Part shown: positions 55,972 to 60,000 of the stretch, in pieces
How positions within the stretch are numbered: the stretch's first letter is position 1
Layout: each line of letters starts with the position of its first letter
Assembly: GCA_949358305.1 (NCBI GenBank)
Contig: OX442319.1
Coordinates: forward strand, 6,388,001 to 6,448,000
Reading direction: 5' to 3'
DNA length: 60,000 nt
DNA from: Strigamia acuminata
Taxonomy: Eukaryota > Arthropoda > Chilopoda > Geophilomorpha > Linotaeniidae
The notes under the pieces: model-generated
Databases searched by the model: none
Told to the model about the DNA's origin: nothing
What the model saw: the letters and a program-made list of their open reading frames with translations, nothing else
Program-made: the position numbers and the translations under genes

Positions 55972-57293
55972 TAGGGGGTTTCATTATATGAATGATTTTG
56001 CAATTTTGTGATTTTGCATTAATCACAAAATCATTATTTTTTGATGCCTCCAAAAATGAGTTTACATTGAATTAACCCAGTCAATTTTGCAATTGTGTGA
56101 TTTGGACAATTTTGTGATTTTTGAGTATTGTCATGTGATATCTGTTCTACCAATCACATTCACATTCACTAAAGCACAAAAGAGTAAAAACACAAAATCC
56201 CAAAAACATCTAAAAGGTAGTTTTTGTGATTTTGATAAGAAGTGATTTTGAGGCTTGTGAAACTCAAAACAAAATGGAGGCATCCAAGCTCATTTTGAAG
56301 AGGAGACAATTCTGCACAAGCCTGTATTTTTTATTTTTTGATTCGGGCGAGGAAAAGTGCCGATTCGGGCCATCTTAGCGGGGGACCGAATGGGAAAATT
56401 TGGAAATTTGGTGCAGAATTTGGATTCGAGATTCGACCATGACAAAACCAAAAATTCGTAAAATTAACCGAATGAAATGTTTAAAACAGGTTTCCAGAGA
56501 AGAAAATCTCGCTGAAAACGATGGTACAGATAACTTTTTGATCGGATTAACCGTTGATTTTAAATTTTGGAAAAAACGATCTTTTTTTGGGTTGATTTAT
56601 AAGAAAAAGTTAAAAAAAGTGGTTGAATAATAAAGGAGGACAAAATAGCAGGTTGCAGTGGTTTGGGCCAAAATTGAATTGGCTGGATTGGCGTTGGGTT
56701 TAGGTTAACTTTTGGGTTTGATTGTGTTTGGGTATTGGCCAGATTGGCATTGGTTTTGGTTTGGTGTGGTTTGGGTTTGGGTTGCATTATTATGGGTTTG
56801 GTTTAATTTTGCAAAAATTTATTTTATGATTTGGTTGTATACATTTGTCTGATCTATGGCTTTGGCTTTGTGGGTGAACAGCTAGTATTTATTAAAATGC
56901 ACCCTATTAAAAAATATTTTGTTCCATCACACAAATAAGAACTAGTTTTTTTGCATCACATTTTAAAATTAGTTGGATATAACTATAACCTAATATGGTG
57001 GATAGGAAGTCACGTGACTATTTAAATAATTGCAAAATTGCAAAATTATGAGATTGTTTTTGAAACTAATTATTAATCACAATTTGTGATGGCCACTTGG
57101 ATTGAGTTTGGCTGCTGCCATTTTTGCCAAAATAGCAAAACTACCTTTGATTTTGTGATTGTGTATTTTTTCTGTTTTGTGTTTTTGCAATTATGCACAT
57201 GATTGGTGGAACTGATATCATGTGACAAATCCAAAAGTGCAAAATTGCTAAAGTTGCAAAATTACAAAATTGCTTAATTAATGAAACCCCCTA
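55972..57293. mobile_element. Element D: TAGGGGGTTTCATTA ends with TTTTGTGATTTTGC arrays
   Basis: Perfect 15-bp inverted repeats TAGGGGGTTTCATTA (55972-55986) and TAATGAAACCCCCTA (57279-57293) bound 1322 bp. Subterminal blocks of TTTTGCAATTTTGTGATTTT-type units point inward on both sides. The core shares about 300 bp with element C. The empty site is seen in module M1 at 35811; no target duplication is evident. TAGGGG ends recall hAT elements, but the missing 8-bp duplication argues against a simple assignment. Confidence 0.65.
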
Positions 57294-57640
57294 ATACTAA
57301 TTTGAGTTCCATTTATATGAAAACGGCGTATTGTGAGTGAGTGCAACAAATATTATGATTTATCGAATTTTTTTTAACCTTTTTTCGTCTCATTTTGTGT
57401 GTTTTATATTTTAACTTGAATTTGGGGGTGTAAAATCCAGCTCTCTACCTCCTCGTGGTCACCCCTGGGGAAAGCTTGTTGGTTTCGAGCCAAAAGTCTG
57501 GCTAAAAGAGAGCTCTGGTGTTCTGGTGTCCAAATTTGAGTCAATTGTACTCTGATTCTGAAAAATTGATGTATTGTAAGCCTGCATTCGTACGTATGAG
57601 TGCAGCATTTACAAAAATCTTTTGTGTGTGTGGGCAGAAT
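57294..57640 (+). repeat. Duplicated module M1, copy 2, right part
   Basis: Continues the match to 35812-36110, including GGGGTGTAAAATCCA and CTACCTCCTCGTGGTCACCC. Confidence 0.7.
57573..57615. repeat. TGTAAG-CATTTAC hairpin in module M1 copy 2
   Basis: ATTGTAAGC, CTGCATTC, loop, GAGTGCAG, CATTTAC. Confidence 0.5.
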
Positions 57641-57644
57641 GTAG

Positions 57645-58480
57645 GAAAAAAAATTTATTATATTTATAAACATAGTTAAGTGCACTCGTGCGAGTGCCAG
57701 TGTTTCTGAGTACTGGCTTCATGTTACCATCTAGCTGGTCATGTTATGTATTTCTATTGGAAGTAATAGTGGAATTGTCGGACTGCATGTGTGTAGAACA
57801 CATTAAATGGTTTCACAACAATTCTGTTATTTATTCAAAAGTTTGATCGTATTACCTGTTATTATTATTACAAATGACAGTTACGAAGTAATAACTTATA
57901 AAAAAAAAAAAAAAAAAAATTTACATTTGACACTGCGCTGTCTAACAATGCCAAACTTTCAAGACCCACCCACTTGAGCTCTGTTTTAGTGAAGATGGTG
58001 ACTTGGAACCAAGCAATTATTTGAAGAAAAAAAAATACAAAAATTAATATACATTTGTCAGTAAAAAATACAAAGAACTATCAACACTTGTCAATGAAAA
58101 ACGTAAAACCCCAAAAAAATGGGAACATTCGTGCTAATGGTTTGCTCGTTTGCCGTCATTGATTTTTATTGCCTAAACTGTGTCGGAGTGTCTCCTAGCT
58201 CTAAAATTCCTTCAAAAATTTTCAACTCTTCTGTTAGGATTCTGTTTGGTCGATAGGAAAGTGACCTAAAAGAGCTATAGAGGTGATAAACTATTAGAAG
58301 AATAAATGGGTCGTTCTGGTGGGCAGCAACTCTTGTCGACTGTCCTTGAAGTAAAATAAAACTGTTTGAATTTGGCAAAATAAAAACACAGTTGCAAAAT
58401 GGGTCTTTGTTCTCCCATTATTACTGTAGTTAGGACAAACAATTAAGAAAAAACAAAAAACAAAAACTTGTTGTGTAATC
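57645..58480. other. Stretch without a supported gene
   Basis: AT-rich with poly-A runs and a diverged copy of the CCCGGTGGGCGGCAGCTCTT block near 58311. No gene seen. Confidence 0.35.
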
Positions 58481-58489
58481 AATAACCGA

Positions 58490-58885
58490 TAAACTTCAAA
58501 GACGATAAACATAGATAAATAAACGTTAAACATCAATTCCGGAACCAATTTATAAGCTTACACGTGCACAGATTATAGTAAGGGTACACGGATTAAACCA
58601 AATATTTCTAAGAAGAGATCTTAGCTTCTTTATTTGTCATCGCAGCTTGTCTCAGCATTTGAAGAGGAATCTTCAGAAGAATCCTCTTCATTATTTTTAT
58701 CATTGAACGACTTAATTTATTGGTGTGTCGGTTATTGATAGCTAAACCTTCATAAATTGAAAATAAACGATTAACTTTTAAAAAAAAATCCAACTCTGCC
58801 CAACACTGGATATGATAAATATTGTAAATGTTAAGAAAATTGCAAATAAGTTTGAGAAATGTAGGACAAATGTAAAAAATAAAAT
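58490..58885 (-). pseudogene. Coiled-coil/acidic-tail family remnant (tandem copy)
   Basis: The minus strand reads IKSFNDKNNEEDSSEDSSSN followed by a stop near 58635. The surrounding 400 bp matches 59343-59750, so this is one unit of a tandem duplication with about 860-bp period. The zinc-ribbon exons of the other unit are missing here. Confidence 0.45.
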
Positions 58886-59007
58886 AAGATAAGTGTTAAT
58901 TTTTTAGTCTTAAAAAATTCTTTTTGCACAAAATTTGTGACTGGCTTTGAAATTGTGGCACAATGCAAAACAGAGAAGAGGCAAATGTAGGAATTTTCAT
59001 TTTTTTT

Positions 59008-59569
59008 TTACGCGGAATAATTCGGTCGAAAGTTCTTCTTAATTCTATCAATGATTGTAATTAAGGATTCCGTTGTTGCCCCATGTACAACATTGTTAAA
59101 TCCCTAAAAAAAAAAAAAAAAAAAAGAAAATTTAAAAAATTTATAAAATGTATTTTTTTTAAAAACTTTGAAAAACTTCTTACAACGCGAAATTCGCTTC
59201 CACATGGGCAAGTGATGATGAAAACACCGCATTCCTTTTTCCAGGTGACAAAAAGGTGATCTTTAGGAAATGCCACATTGCAAGAGTTGCACCTAAAAAT
59301 ATAAGTAAATGTAAAGTAAAACTTGTTGCCTAATCGATAACCGATAAACTTCAAAGATAAGACGATAAACATGGATAAATAAACGTTAAACATTAATTCC
59401 AGAACCAATTTATAAGCTTACACGTGCACAGATTATAATCAGGATACGTACCAAACCAAAGCTTCCTAAGAAGAGATCTTAGCTTCTTAATTTTCATCGC
59501 TGTGCTTGCTTCTTTGTCCGAAGAGGAATCTTCGGAAGAATCTTCTTCATTATTTTTATCATTGAACGA
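59008..59569 (-). CDS. Acidic-tail/zinc-ribbon protein, three 3' exons
   Basis: Exons 59448-59569, 59184-59292 and 59008-59103 join in frame (acceptors TTTTTAG; donors GTATCC and GTAAGA). The first exon gives SFNDKNNEEDSSEDSSSDKE, an acidic Ser-rich segment, then a basic helix. The second gives a Cys pattern CNSC...C...CPCG typical of a zinc ribbon. The third ends in a short helix and stop (RIKKNFRPNYSA). The family is not recognised. Relatives lacking the zinc ribbon are at 58600, 30954, 25740 and 24390. Earlier exons are not identified. Confidence 0.45.
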
Positions 59570-59659
59570 CTTAATATATTGGTGTGTGGGTTATTGATAG
59601 CTAAACCTTCATAAATTGAAAATAAACGATTAACTTTAAAAAAAATCCAACTCTGTCCA

Positions 59660-60000
59660 ACACTGGATATTATAAATATTGTAATATGTAATATGTTAAG
59701 GAAATTGCAAATAAGTTTGAAAAATATAGGACAAATGTAAAAAATAAAATAAGTGGAGAAAAAAGTCTAAAAATAAGGAAAAAGCGAGAGCTGAAATGTA
59801 AAGGAGTAGGAAAGAACTGTAAAACTGAGAAAAAGAGCAATAAAAGTACAATGCTTTGAGAAAAAGCGAAAAGTATGCAAAAAATAATATAACAATAGAA
59901 AATGGTTTTATTGTCTTGAAAACTACATGGAAAATATACACAAGACAGCAAGCACTCGATCAAACAATCGATGTGTTTCCGAGTAATGGGTTCATGTTTC
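59660..60000. repeat. Module M2 copy at the window end
   Basis: 59660-59750 repeats 58802-58885, and 59750-59900 carries the GTAAAACTGAGAAAAAGAGCAA blocks of M2. No gene seen. Confidence 0.5.

Overview
The window looks like AT-rich nuclear DNA from an animal, most likely an arthropod or close relative. The reasons are intron-rich genes with GT-AG splice sites, a DDX23/PRP28 spliceosomal helicase close to animal orthologues, a receptor tail of the LDLR/lipophorin-receptor type, a SNAPC5-like protein, and a transposon load typical of animals (Ty3/gypsy, copia, LINE, pogo-like, piggyBac-like). No bacterial operons, CRISPR arrays or rRNA genes are visible.

1-16.8 kb is the gene-bearing part. A decayed F-box/LRR-type gene (minus) has a frameshift and a terminal-inverted-repeat element inserted at its 3' end. 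It is followed by a complete 12-exon DDX23/PRP28 gene (2820-9053, 806 codons, open through every junction) whose long introns are filled with intron-specific minisatellites. Next come a lone exon of a GPN-loop GTPase, a small Ala/Lys/Glu-rich ORF, the 3' exons of a gene with a RanBP2-type zinc finger, a RING-finger ORF carried inside a mobile element, a LINE endonuclease fragment, and a single-exon SNAPC5 homologue (minus).

17-32 kb is repeat-rich. It holds a composite element with AAATATATTT-type terminal arrays, three tandem copies of a module carrying broken minus-strand reading frames, pogo-like and piggyBac-like MITEs, a GCCAGCG-array element carrying a strikingly GC-rich coding fragment, a copia remnant, and several members of a coiled-coil/acidic-tail gene family. 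31.8-34.7 kb has two small spliced minus-strand genes. One is a miniature membrane protein with a signal peptide, a short Ser/Thr/Asn-rich ectodomain and an LDLR-type FDNPVY tail.

35-60 kb is made of duplicated modules interrupted by a full-length Ty3/gypsy-type LTR retrotransposon (39591-53112, minus) sitting inside a 28-bp minisatellite. Its two 1131-bp LTRs look identical, the primer site matches tRNA-Phe, and gag and pol are joined by an apparent -1 frameshift signal. Pol contains an AT-hook insert, and a third 668-codon ORF of unknown function follows pol. The element is also full of the palindrome ACGCGT, about 39 copies.

The main unexplained theme is a set of about 1.1-1.6 kb elements whose ends are packed with family-specific short motifs in opposite orientation (GCCAGCCTT, GCCAGCGTC, AAATATATTT, TTTTGTGATTTTGC). 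Two of them have clean 8-bp target duplications and carry gene-like cargo. Two others share a core but have unrelated ends.
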